Part shown: positions 13,828 to 26,300 of the stretch, piece after piece
How the letters are laid out: each line of letters opens with the position of its first letter
Position numbering within the stretch: the first letter of the stretch is position 1
Assembly (NCBI GenBank): GCA_000442125.1
Contig: KE546981.1
Coordinates: forward strand, 620,001 to 684,000
Reading direction: 5' to 3'
Source: Opeltia flavorubescens
Lineage: Eukaryota > Ascomycota > Lecanoromycetes > Teloschistales > Teloschistaceae
Length of the DNA: 64,000 bases
The notes under the pieces: model-generated
Databases searched by the model: none
Seen by the model: the letters and a program-made list of their open reading frames with translations, nothing else
What the model was told of the DNA's origin: nothing
Made by a program: the position numbers and the translations under genes

Positions 13828-14032
13828 TATTACGGCTATATTATATAAATAGAAGGCTAATAGAATAAATAGGGTTAAATAGCTACTATAGCTCNAAAAA
13901 GGCCTTTTAAATATATTTACCTAATTGGGTTTAGCGCCTTTTAACGCCTATATTTATTTAATTGCAAATTCTATAAATAAATAATTCCTAATCTTTAATA
14001 TAATATTATTACTCTATACCTATTATATAATA
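13828..14032 (+). repeat. 3' LTR of E1 (205 bp)
   Basis: Direct repeat of the 5' LTR, starting TATTACGGC and ending ATATAATA, then the target duplication GTAGT (14033-14037). It has no Helitron, so it serves as the empty site for Helitron 1. It contains one ambiguous base at 13895. Confidence 0.85.
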
Positions 14033-14037
14033 GTAGT

Positions 14038-16347
14038 TAAAAGCGTGGGTAAATAACGCGAATAAGAAAATAATAAAGTTTAATAAAGGGATACGGTTAA
14101 TTTATAACTCCGGGTATTAATATAATATAATTAAAAGTTTATTAATATTATAGACTTAAAATTTACTAAAGCGTTAAAAATAAACGCGAGAGTTTAGCGG
14201 GCTATTTAACTAATAAGTTTAATAGTTTATCTAGAAGTTTAAAAAACTAAAAAAAGAATTAAAAAGTTAATAAATTTTTAAATCCGTTTCTAAATTTAAA
14301 AGTTTTTTTATACGGGATTAATTTATAGATTAAGGTATAGGGGTAGTTTTAGGCGGAATTCTAATTATAATATTTTATAACTTTTTAAAATTAAAATATT
14401 TTAAAAGGAGTAATTTCTTTAAATAATTATTCGAGTTATTATAAGGGTATTTTTTATAGAAAGTTATATTTATAGACCTAATAATTTTTCTATTAAAGCT
14501 AAATAGTTTATAGATATAAAAGCTAATATAGCCTAGAAACTTCTATTTAATAACGCGTGGATCGAATTTCTTAACTTTTATTTTAAGATTTCTATATATA
14601 AAAGCGTTATATTCTAGTATATAGGTATTTAAAAGGTTTAGCTTAATTTTTTAAAGCTTTTTATAGAATATTATATCTAATTTTAATAATAAGGACTAAA
14701 ATTTTAGAAATACTATAGTATTAATAAAAAAAAGTTAATATTTATAAAAAATATCGCTATTAAGGAATAATAGACGGGTTTTATTTAGAAAAACTAGGTT
14801 TAAACGTTTTAAAACGCTGTTTCCTTATAAATTATAAAGTATAATTAGCTTCTATTAAATATTTATATCCCGGAATTCCGTCTAGAAAAGATAGTTATTA
14901 TATTCCCCGCTATTATTACTATAGAATTTTTTAATTAAAAAGTTTTTATATTTATATTTCTTTTTAAACTCGATAAATTTAAAAAAAACTTTAAAAGCGT
15001 TTTTAATTTTTATATAATAAATTTTAATAAATTAAGTATAGTCGTTTATAAATATAAAAATATATAGACTGTTATTATAAACGGTAAATAGTTTATATTT
15101 ATTAATAAAATCTATAATATCCGAATAAATTAGATTTATAATATAGTTTTTAGATTTTATTAGGCTTCGGTATAGTTTAGTATATTATTTATTTAGTATA
15201 TACGCTTTATAATATTCCTCTTTTATTTTTTTAAAAAGATTAATATCTATAGCTATTCTATTTACTAGCTTTTTAATATTTTATTTCTCGAAATAACTTA
15301 TTCTTTAATATTAAAAATCTAAAATGTTAGGCCGGATTAAGATTATAGTTATAGTATATTATTTTATATTAATAGTAGCTTTTTTATATTATTAAAAGAT
15401 AAAAATATTCTTATATAGGAAGATAGTAACTTTATTTTTAGAGGTAATTTAAAAGTTTATTTTATTAAATTCTATTTTAAATTATACTCCCTTTTTTATT
15501 AATTATTTTATAGAAATAAAGTTAATTATAGTCTCTGGTATAAATTATATATTAGTAAGTATAAGAATAAATATCTTATTTTTTATTATATAAAAAAATT
15601 TAATAGTTCTAATATCGAGAAATTTAGAGTCGAGTCTATTAATATTATTAAAAAGGAGGCCGTTAATAAAGCAGAAGTTTATAAAAAGGTTCTATTAAAA
15701 AGTAGTATACTAATTATAATAACTATTTAAAAATTAGAGTTTAGAGCGGTTTTTAAAAAGAAAAAAAGTATTTAATAAAGATAATATTATATATATTATT
15801 TAATTTTTTAAATATAGTTAAATAGTATTCTAGTTATTATCTTTTTTTTTTAATATTTTTATCTTTATTTTTAAATTTATCGCCTTTACTTTTTCTTTTA
15901 CTTTTACCTTTACTATCGTAACGATTTTTATTAACGTGATTATTATTTTTATCCCTATTTCTAGAGTCGGCTTTTATTTTTTACTTTTTAATCTAGGCCT
16001 TTTAGAATTCCGGGTGGATTTAGTAATAAATAGTTAATATATAACCGTTTTTACTATAGATAAAATAATAATCAATTTTAATAATAATTTACTATTTATC
16101 GTCTATAATTTTATTTAGGAAAAAGTTTATAGATAATAATACTAGACCGCTAGTAGTAGACTATTAGTTTCTTTAAAAAGTAATAGTTTTTCTAATTATT
16201 TTTTTAATTATAACTATTAGTTTATTAAAAAAATTATTAAAGGATATTATTTAATAAATTTAAATAAAACCCGTATAAAAGTATTTAAAAGAGGGTTTAA
16301 ATATAATAAAAGAATTATTAATAATATAAACCGCGAGGGGAGGAATA
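14038..16347 (-). mobile_element. Copia-like LTR retrotransposon fossil C1 (partial)
   Basis: Reading the reverse strand from right to left shows traces of a Ty1/copia polyprotein: gag with a zinc-knuckle region followed by a lysine/arginine/serine-rich linker (about 16.05-15.85 kb), a protease-like segment (about 15.75-15.45) and the C-terminal part of integrase (about 15.0-14.4). It is heavily broken, with many lesions. Its continuation to the left was displaced by E1 and lies left of 6456. Helitron 2 interrupts its gag side at 16348, so more of it probably continues past 16765. I found no LTRs. It is distinct from copia E3, whose internal sequence runs on the opposite strand and does not match by eye. 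Since E1 lies inside it, C1 is older than E1. Confidence 0.6.
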
Positions 16348-16764
16348 TTATATATATATTGGAAAACGTCTCTTATCGGCTTCCCGACCCGAAATAAGCA
16401 TAAACCTTATCGGTTGGTATTGAACATTTGCAGTCATAAATCCGGTTAGCGCCCCCAACCACCAAAACAGCTGGTTTTTTTGCAGTTAAATAACTTCGTC
16501 AGTTTCGTGCACAGTAGTATATATAGTAGCTCATTTTGAAGCGCTAAACGAGCGCATTCTAATGCTGTAAAAATTTTGAAAATCGGATTAAAATTGGTGG
16601 CGCTACAGCGCGTAGAAGTTCTAGCTGCACTGCGCTGACTGGCAGCCCTACCAGTTCCCAGCCCTACCAGTTGCCAGTCCTACCAGCTGCCAGCTGCCAG
16701 CTGCCAGCTGCCAGCTGCCAGCTGCCAGCAGCAAAATCCCATTGGGACGGTGGCCCAGTGCTAG
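16348..16764 (+). mobile_element. Helitron 2, non-autonomous, subfamily A (417 bp), best preserved
   Basis: Starts T(TA)5TTGG and ends GGCCCAGTG-CTAG, then T. This is the copy least touched by RIP, keeping words such as CAACCACC, GCAGTCATAA and GTGCACAG. The minisatellite has about six CAGCTGC units (about 16688-16731). The 3' arm can form a stem (CATTGG with CCAGTG, one G-T pair) directly before CTAG. Near the 5' end TTATCGG occurs twice about 36 bp apart, a candidate binding site for the replication protein. It lies in the gag side of C1. The open frame across 16671-16928 is minisatellite plus AT-rich flank, not a gene. Confidence 0.82.
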
Positions 16765-18144
16765 TTTATTATACTAAATTTATTAATAATATATCGAAAT
16801 TTTTAAGTAAAAGCTTTAATATTAAAAAAAGTATTATAATAAATCTAATAGTATTAATTATAAAAAATAATAAAAGGTTTATTATTTTTAAAAATAAAAT
16901 TCTTTTTAAAGGTTTATATTATTATTAAAGTATCTATTATTAATATATTTTTAATAATAAAATAGGTTAAGTTATTATTATAGATTATTTAGATAATCTA
17001 GTAGACTATTTCTATTCCGGTTTTTATATTATCTAAGGTATTTTAAAAAAGAAGGCTATATAAATAATTATTAAAGTTATTAAATCTAAAAAATTTATTA
17101 ATTTAATAGAGCTACGGATAATATATATTACTATCTTTAAATATAGGAATTTTTATCTAGAGGTATCTAAACTAAGTATTTAGGCTAGTTACTAGTAAAA
17201 AATCGTTAATAGCTATATTACTATTTATAATAGTTAGATAAATTAAAATATTTAATAATTATATTAATTTTTTAGAATTTTAAACCGGATTTTTATATTT
17301 AAAAAGATACTTTAAAGCCTAAAAAGTATTTATAGGTATATTTATAAATATACTAATAAATATAATATTATAAAGATCGTTGTTACTATAATATTTTAAT
17401 TTAAAGAATAGATTTTAATAGTATAAAGAATATTTTTAATCTATAATAGGGATAGCTACTAGATTAAAAAAATTTTTTTTAAAGGGAGAAACTTTAGATT
17501 AATTAATTTATAAATTATAAATTAAATTTTCGCTAACTTTTAAATTAGATTTAGATAAATATAAAGGATTAAAAGGTGGAATTAAATATTTAATATTTTT
17601 TAAAAGATATCTAAAGTTTTAAAGTTAATTTTAGTAAAAATTATCTGGAAATTCCTTTAAATAAAAGTAGTAAAAAGTATTTAAGCTAGTTATTCTATTT
17701 TATAGAATTAGAGGTATAAATAATTAATTATAAAAATAAATTAGTTAATAAAAAAGAATATTCTAGCGGTATTTTATATTTTATATTTATTTTTAATCCT
17801 TTAATTTATAGGCTTCCTATTTAACGGCTTTAGTCTTTTTAAAAAATAATCTAGCCTTTAAAGCAGCTAGACTTAGCTAATTTCTAGATATTATAGAAAT
17901 AAATTTATAGTAAAATAGATAGTAGAAAGATTAATTAATAGTTAAAAAGTCCAAATTCTAATATAATAGTAAAAATAGAAGATAAAAAGGAAGGTAAAAG
18001 GCCTAACCACTCGAATTTTATAGGGGTAATTACTAGAAGGGCCCGGGAGAAGGTATTAACGGAGTAACTATAATACCTATAGATATAGAAGTTGTTTTAA
18101 TATAACCGGCTAATAATTTTAATATTAAAAGGGTATAAGGCCTC
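16765..18144. other. Unresolved relic between Helitron 2 and copia E3
   Basis: No gene. The left part may be the remaining 5' side of C1. At about 17.9-18.1 kb the plus strand is less mutated and reads as a lysine/glutamate-rich then arginine-rich segment. By the target duplication of E3, this region was once continuous with 32118 onward. No domain recognised. Confidence 0.35.
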
Positions 18145-18149
18145 CAATT

Positions 18150-18256
18150 TATTAAATTACTAGTCAATTTATATAATTATACTACTCTAGACGAAAGGAA
18201 GTAGCCGAAGGCTACTTGCTTCCTTAAATAATATAAGTAATTATTATATTTTAATA
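18150..18256 (+). repeat. 5' LTR of copia E3 (107 bp)
   Basis: Starts TATTAAATTACTAGTCA and ends TTTTAATA. It contains a stem-loop, AAGTAGCC-GAA-GGCTACTT, conserved in position in the other LTR. The target duplication CAATT is at 18145-18149. Confidence 0.85.
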
Positions 18257-18268
18257 GGTTATAAGCCC
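18257..18268 (+). other. Primer-binding site of E3 (initiator tRNA-Met, internal)
   Basis: GGTTATAAGCCC abuts the LTR. It complements the anticodon arm of initiator tRNA-Met (GGGCTCATAACC) except for one RIP-type G to A change. Copia of Drosophila and yeast Ty5 are known to prime from this internal site with a half-tRNA, so the site independently supports the copia assignment and the plus orientation. Confidence 0.75.
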
Positions 18269-21200
18269 GGCTAGTAGAGCTATCGTCTAGTATATTCTAG
18301 ACGAGAATTATTTACTACTACGCCTATAACCTAATATATAGTGCTTCCAGAGCAGTAATAACCAGCTAGAAAACCGCTAAAAACCTGCCCGATACTACGA
18401 TATATATAAAACTAACCTACCTCTATAGCGTACTTTATAAGTTCGCGATAATAGTAAAGGATTTATATATAATACCGCTAATATAATAGGCTATTTTATT
18501 TAGAAAAAAAAGCCACGGTAATAGCGAGTACTCGTTAAATATAGCGAATTTAAAATTTTTAGCCGCTAGAGCTATACTAGTTAGCCTAATTTTATATCTC
18601 TAAAGTTTAACTAAATAGTTATTTTATTATAATAGCTTTACTAAAGTCCATTTAGTACTAAAATCTAACTAGTATACGGAGCTTAGCCAGCTAAAGTTAA
18701 TCCGGCTATATTAAATAAAGCCTATAAAAGCTATAAATTCTAAAATTAAATATATTAAAAAATAATTCTAAAAGCTTCGCTTTAAAGCTTTATATAACTT
18801 TTTATATACTACTCAAGGTTTTAATAAAACGCCTAACTTTATTAAAAACGACGATTTAGAAAATTTAAACTATTATTATCCTATATTAAAAAAAAATAGG
18901 AGCCCTACTCTAGATTACAATATATCGGAATTATTACTAAAACCATCTAGTAAACTAGATCTTTTCGGATATAAGGCTAAAAGCCGTTATTTCTTAGAGG
19001 TATTAGAAATACTAGTTAGAATATCTAGTTTTAGCTCTACTACTACTAGCCCTTTATTTTTAAAAGAATTAAAAGCTATTAAAATCGATTTAATAAAATA
19101 AACGAAGCTCGACTTTAAAGAAAAGTTTAACCAGCTCCTAGAAAATATAATAAATAGGTAGATTAATAGCCCTACCTTTAAACTAACTAATAGCTCGGGT
19201 ATTAATAATATATTACTATTAGATAACAAGCTAGTCGAACTTATAAGAAAACGACGCCGCTATTATATTAAACGATATTAAGTTATTAATATTACTAAAT
19301 TAATTAAATAAGGTAGTTATACTAAAAAGCGCCGTTAACTATTTAAAATAGAAATATTAAATAACTAACTTTTTAATTATAGTTAACTTCTAGCTATATA
19401 TCGATAACGATATTTAGCGAACCTAGCCTAATAATAAATATAAAAATAATAAATAGCTAAAAACTAATACTAAAATCTATATTATACTAAAAAGTCGCTA
19501 TAAGCCTATATTATATACTATAATCGAATATTATATAAAAGCCTTTAATATTTAGACTATTTTAGCTACTAAATTTAAAATTAAAAGCTCTAAAATCTTT
19601 AAATCTATATTTAATTAACTGCTCAGTTTAATATTAACAGCCTATTTTAGGCTATTTAATTATACTAATAAATTTATTAATATTATTAATAATCTAAATA
19701 TTTTATTAATTAAGCTTATTTTAAACTAAAACTTTCTTATTTATTTATTCTATAAAGGCTTAGATACTAAATTTACTAGCTATCGCGATTTCTATAACTA
19801 AAGCTATAATTCCTTTAAAAAAGATAAAATTATTTATTATAATTTAAACTATATTATTATATATTTCCTAAACTTTTATATAAAAGATAATATTAAAAAA
19901 CTAATTATAGATATAATATTATTAATATTTATAGCTATATTAACCAGTAAATAATCTATTATATAGACTATTAAGTACTATTTCTACTTTAGTTATTACT
20001 ATTATATTAAAGATAAATATTATAAAAAATATCCATACCTTAAAAAGCGGTATCTCGAAAATAAAAACTCTAGAGGTTTATTTAACCGCCGTAGATATAG
20101 CCGTTCTAATAAAAACAGTAATAATAGCGGAAATATTAAAATATATATAGCTTATATTAACTTTTCCGAATTTATATATTTATAAATATAGTTTATAAAT
20201 AGTATTTATTTAAAATATATTACTTATAATAAAATTTTATTTATATTATACCAACCGTTAGACCTTTAAATTAAAAGTCTAGTAGGTTATATTATAGCTC
20301 TAAAAACTAGTAATATTAGATTAAAATATAAGGTTAATAGTTCTTACTAAATATTAATTCTTACTAATATTTTTTATATATTTAAATTACTAGTAAATTT
20401 AATATTATAAAGCTAGTTTAAATAATAATATTATCTTTTAAAACTAGCCCCTAATAAAATTATTATTAGATCCTTCGGTATTTTTATCTAACGCTAAAGA
20501 TTTATTAACCTCTATATTTTATACTAAAAAAATAAACTCGAATTAACTATATTATTAGCTTTCGATAAATAAGCTATTAATATAAAGTATAAATAATTTA
20601 GCTATTTTAATAGGTAAAATATTATTAAACTAGTATTAATATTTATAGGTATAAACCTTTTAATATTACCTTTAAAGGATACTTACAGAGTTTATACTAT
20701 CGCTAATATATAAATAAAACTTTATAAAAGTTATAATAAACTATTTAAATACAAAAACGATATTATTACTAGTAATATAATAAGGCCTTTTTCTCGAATT
20801 AATAGTAGTTTTATATACTTTATAATTTTTTTATATATCTATATTAAACGCTTCGCAGTTTATATTCTACTAAATAAATTAAAATCTATAGTCCTAAATA
20901 CCTTTAAATTATACTAGAATACAGTTAAATATAATAACTATAAAATTTATAAGCTAAAAGCTAATAAAAATAAGAAGTATAAAAATAACGAGTTTAATAA
21001 CTACCGTAATAGAAATAAAATTATTTAGGAAGTAATTATTCCCGGAAACCCCTAAATAAATAGCGCTATAAAACGTCTGAACGAAACGATCTATTATAAG
21101 GCTTCTACTATAGCAACTACTTATAATATTCCGTACACTTAGTACTAGCTAGAATTTATAAAAATAACTAATTATTTTTAGAATTATTTACTAGTATCCG

Positions 21201-22073
21201 AATTAAATAAAACCCCCGAAAAAATAGATATTAGTATCCCATTAAAATTAGGTTATTTATAAAAAGTCGGCTAATTGGGTTAAATATAGATTCGACAACT
21301 AAATATAAGCTAGAAAAAATTCTAGCCTTATATAAAAATTTACTAACTACTCGGCTTTAAAAATAATTATATCTACTATATACTATATTAAAATAATATA
21401 ATTAAGCGATATTTAAATATCGTTTAAATTAAGTATATTTTATTAAACTAGTTATATAATTAATTAAATTACTCTAAACCAAAAACAATTTATCTATAAT
21501 ATATACCGCTTTTTATTATAGGGAGGTTGTAAGTATATATAACGCCTATATACTAGAATATCGATAAAAGTATAAAATTAAATTTCGGTATTTAATAATA
21601 AAATCTACCTATTATAAGAGTATAAAGTTTATAAATCCTATTATAAAACCTATCTACCTCGGAATAACGCCTATAAATTTTTCCGCCTAGTTTATAAAAC
21701 TCGGCCGCTATATTTAAATCCACTCTTTATATTATACTAATAATAAAATATATAATTTTATAAGCCGGCTTAATTTATACCCCCGATATAACTAATCTCA
21801 AAGCGATTTTTTAAAAATATTATAACTATAAAGCCCTTTTAATAGATCTAATAGCGTTTTAAATATTTCTAATTAGTATATCTAGCTTTAAAGTTTACGA
21901 ATTTACTTCCTATTAAAAAGCTATATACTATAGCCTAAACCGCGATCGCTAGATTTTTACAATAAAAGAAGAATATAATTCGTTTATATAAAATCGGATA
22001 TAGACTATTATTCCTATTAAAAACCGCAAATCCTTTTATAATAAATAGGTATTTAAACTAAAAAGAGGCTTTA

Positions 22074-22277
22074 TATTATATAGTAGGTATAGGGTAATAG
22101 TATTGTATTGAAGATAAAGACTATCTATTTATAGAATCTATAATCAAATAAATATAGGTGCTAAAAAGCGCTAAATCTAATTAGGTAAATATATTTAAAA
22201 GACTTCCTTTAGGCTATAATAGCTATTCAGCCCTACTTATTCTATTAGCTTTCTACTTATATAGTATAGCTGTAATA
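22074..22277 (-). repeat. 3' LTR of gypsy E2 (204 bp)
   Basis: Direct repeat of 29467-29670. Its plus-strand left end TATTATATAG abuts the target duplication CTTTA. Confidence 0.85.
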
Positions 22278-22934
22278 GATACCGGTAATAAATAAAGCTA
22301 TTAGCCTCTAATAATAGGCTTTTTCTCGCTAATAAACGGCTCTTTAGCTTATTCCTACTACTTAATATTAGTATTAGTATTATTAGCGGCTTTATTATAG
22401 TTTAGAGCTAATTCTAAATTAAAGCGGCGCTTATATTTTTTTATTAGTATTTTAATATTATCTAAATAGTATTTAAATATCTACTAATTATTTTTAAATT
22501 TATAATTAATCTAATAATTAAAATATTAAATAAAAAAACCTTTATTTTTATAGATATAATATTTATAAAAAATTTATTCGATTTTAAACTTTTTATTACT
22601 ATTAACGACGATTGGGGGTATAAATATATAGTAGCGCTAATAGGAATTATTACTAGGGTTAGTAGTAGATTCTAGATATATTATTAATATTATATTATAA
22701 ATTTCTATAATAAGTAGTAGTTTTAAATAGTAGACTAATAGTTTGATATATTTAATAATTTTAAAAGGGCCTATTAATTATTATTTAATTTTTTTAAAAG
22801 TAAACTTTAATATATTATAGCTTCGATATAAATATATTTTTATAAAATCGCTAAATTTAAAATAAACTAGTTAGTAGTATATATTATAGTATTTTTTTAT
22901 TTTTATTATAATAAAGGTAATAGTATCTTTAATA

Positions 22935-23342
22935 CTAGTATTAGGCTATCGTTCTAGTGGAATTTTGCTGGTGGCAGCTGGCGGCTGGCAGCTGGTAGAG
23001 CTGGCAGCTAGCTTAACGCTAAGAATCTTCTTCCACGGTCGCGAATTTTAGAGAGTAGAACTTTTTTAAGGCGATTATATAACTAGTTTTTATCCGTTTC
23101 TCTTAAAAAGTAAACTATTAAAAAACGCTTATTAAACGTTTTAAATTAAGCTACTTTATATATTACTATATAAAGAATTAACGAAGTTATTTAGCTATAA
23201 AAAACCAGCTTTTTTAGTAGTTAATAGAGGTAAAATTAATTTAACCGGATTTATAACTACGATTATTTAATACTAATTAATAAGGTTTATATTTATTTCG
23301 GGTCGGGAAGTCGATAAAGGACGTTTTCCAATATATATATAA
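22935..23342 (-). mobile_element. Helitron 3, non-autonomous, subfamily B (408 bp)
   Basis: Reverse-strand copy with standard ends, but the middle differs from subfamily A: it carries the block containing AAGAATCTTCTTC and TCGCGAATTTT. It is inserted in the 3' part of E2. The matching stretch of E1 (about 13160-13180) is uninterrupted. Comparison shows exactly one element's length added between A and T, with no target duplication. This is the second independent empty site for the family. RIP has hit it more than copy 2 but less than the flanking gypsy. Confidence 0.83.
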
Positions 23343-26300
23343 TTAATATATATAGGCCGGTATTTTTTTATAACTACTAGTATTATAGTATTCTATACTG
23401 TAGGTATATTTATAAACTCGCTAGCCTTTAAAATAGTCGGGTTATAGCGATAAACTATCTATATTATAGCTAAAAAGGTAGTTAGTTTCTTAATAGGAGC
23501 GTTAGTAGAAGTTTTAGAGTCTAGTATACTATCTAACTAAATAGCTTACTTAGAATTTAATAAATATAGAAGGTCTAGTATTTCGCGAGTTTTAAATCCG
23601 AATAATATTTAATTAAATATTTTAAATATAAAGCTATAGTTTATAAAGTTATTAAAAGCTATTAATATTTATAAAAAAATAGTAGGTTATAATTTAAAGT
23701 CGTCTAGTATAATAATATAATAGTATATAATAATTTTAGTAATTTAATTAAACTATTCTAATATACTATTAATTTATAGATACTAAATAATAAAATATTA
23801 TAAATCTATTTTTAATATTTTAAAAATCTAGCGCTATAATTAACTAATAAATTTTTTATTATAATTCGAAATTACTATTTATAATACGCTTTAATTTAGT
23901 TTTACTAATTTATTTAATAATTATTTAATCTATTATTTACCGCTTTAAATAGTTTTTTTAAATATATAAATAACTATTTTAGTAAATTTATTTATTATCG
24001 ATATATAATAATTATATTTTTTATATAATTTCGGTAGGATAAGAATAAAATTAATAGTAAACGTATAGAATAGTTTTACTAGACTAAATACTAGCTATAA
24101 GGCTTTATATAAACGGTAATAAGGTATTTAATTAATTTAATATTATAAGTAATAATAAATAAATTTATATAGCTTCGTTAATATATTATATATATAAAAG
24201 TTTTCCGTTAGGCGTTTATATATATATATATAGCTAGAGTAGCCTATTTTATTATATACTAGCTAGAATATTTCCTTTTTTATATCCGTAGGTATTATTA
24301 AGCGTAGGCCTCGTTTATTATTATTAAAATAGAGCAGCCCGTTAATAATATAATATAGTAATTTAATAATATTATTACCTAGTTTTATATAAATTTTAAT
24401 AGATTTTTTAATTTTAATTTAATAGTTTTTTTTTATATACTTATTAATTAATTATTAACGGAATTCGGCTAATATTTCTATTAGATTTACTAGGAAATAA
24501 TATATTATAAACGTATTTATATCTAGTAATTTATCTATTTCTAAGTAGTATTTATAACTAGCGAGCTTTAAAAGTATATTTAAAATAATATTTATAACTT
24601 TAGACTTATAATAGATATTAAATTTAAAATATTAAAAATATTTAAAAACTTATATTAAATGAAAGTTAAGCTTTTTTATAAATATTATATTTAAACTAGT
24701 TTAGTATAAAATATTAACTATAATAGAATAATCTATATAGATAATAATAATATATTTAACTACTTTAATTATATAGCGGATTTTTTTAATTATTTAAACG
24801 ATATTTACGACCTTTAATTCCGTAGACTAATAATATATTTTAGTATTTAATAATAAGCGGTTAAAAAATAAAATTAATCGTTTAGATTTTTATTTAGATT
24901 TTTCGCTTATTTTATAGATAGCTTTATTTATATTATAATAAATATAGATTATAAAATTAAATTTTTTACTAATATTTAAGTCTATATATAATACCAAACT
25001 TTTATTAAAATAAACTAGAATTAATAGCGATAAAAAAAGCTTTTATAGATAATAAAATATATTAAATTCTTTAAATATAGATACTACTAGTAGATTTTAA
25101 ATAGTAGTTTTTTTATAAATATTATTTTTAATAGTAATATTATAGTTTATATAAATTTTATACTTTTAAAGTAGTTTAATAATAGTTATATAATAATTAA
25201 TATACTATCGAAGGTAGTTTATTAAATTAAAATATTTTTTAAGTTATTAGAGTATATATAGAAACGAGAGCTTTAAAATTATTTTTAGCTTATTTTTTAT
25301 TATAGTAAGTCTAAAAATATTAACCTTTTAATTTAATAAATATATAGATATATAGTTAATAAATAATTTTATAAATAATAAATATAGATTTATAGTATTA
25401 AATATACTAAAGATTTAGTTAAAATATTCCGCGTATTCTTTTATTAAAGAGGAAAAAACTATAATATTATTAATATAAGCTTTATAGAAGAAGTAAAACA
25501 GGTATAGAATTCTATTTATTATTCGTTATATATAAGTTAGTAAGTTATAGTAGTCTATTACCGGTATTTTAAACGTTTTTTACTTTTAATATAAAACTAT
25601 TATTAAGCGGTAGCGATACTATTAATTAATCTATTATTAATAAAAGAAGTTTATAAAGTTAATTATAAAAAGGATTTTAGGGCTATAAATTTATATTAAA
25701 ATTTCTATTTATAATAGAATTAAGTAGGTATCTAGTATTATAATTTTATTAAATATCTGAATATCGATAATAATATAGCTTTTAGGGCTTTAATTAGTAT
25801 TTTTCTAAACTATAAAATAAGAAAATAAAAATAAGATAGCTATAGTAGTTTATTCTATTTAATTTTATTTATAAAGTTTATTAAAGGCTTTATTAATAAT
25901 CTTTTTATTATAGATACTAACGGGGTATATATAGGCTTACCTGAATTTATAAATCTACTCCTAATTTTCTATTAATAAAATATCTATATACTTTAATTTT
26001 AATATATTAATTATATTATTAATATTTTTTTATAGGTATAGATAATATTTAATTAAAATAATTAAAGTAATTCGTTTAGCTTATATTCTAAAAATCGTTA
26101 TTTTTATAAAATATACTACTTCCGTCCGATAATTAAAATTAATAAATAGTATAATAATAGTATTTAAAGCTATAATAACTATTATAGCGGCTATTATATA
26201 ATATTTAAAATTTTTTAAAAATTATTCGGGCTTTCGCTTTAATATTTTAATAATTAGTTTATAATTTTCTAAACTAATTTAATAGTATTTATTAGCTTTA

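Larger units (their letters stand above)
6461..14032 (+). mobile_element. Ty3/gypsy chromovirus fossil E1, complete but dead
   Basis: Flanked by direct LTRs of about 205 bp (6461-7045 once Helitron 1 is removed; 13828-14032), starting TGTTGC or its RIP form TATTAC and ending ATAATA. The flanks carry a 5-bp target duplication, ATAGT/GTAGT, differing by one RIP-type transition. Traces of the usual order can be read on the plus strand: gag with a possible zinc knuckle (about 7.6-9.0 kb), reverse transcriptase (10.6-11.45), RNase H (11.5-11.75), integrase (12.4-13.3) and a chromodomain-like tail (13.5-13.7). That tail is what makes it a chromovirus. It is broken throughout, with many dozens of lesions, nearly all of the RIP type. 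It is inserted in the copia-like fossil C1. E2 at 22074-29670 belongs to the same family. Age cannot be dated from LTR divergence because RIP inflates it. Confidence 0.85.

Noticed and set aside
16671-16928. Open frame of 85 residues, plus strand
   Set aside because: The first half is the CAGCTGC minisatellite of Helitron 2, and the second half is low-complexity AT-rich flank.
18987-19229. Open frame of 80 residues, reverse strand
   Set aside because: Antisense to the gag region of copia E3. RIP creates TAA/TAG mainly in the sense frames, which leaves antisense stretches open.
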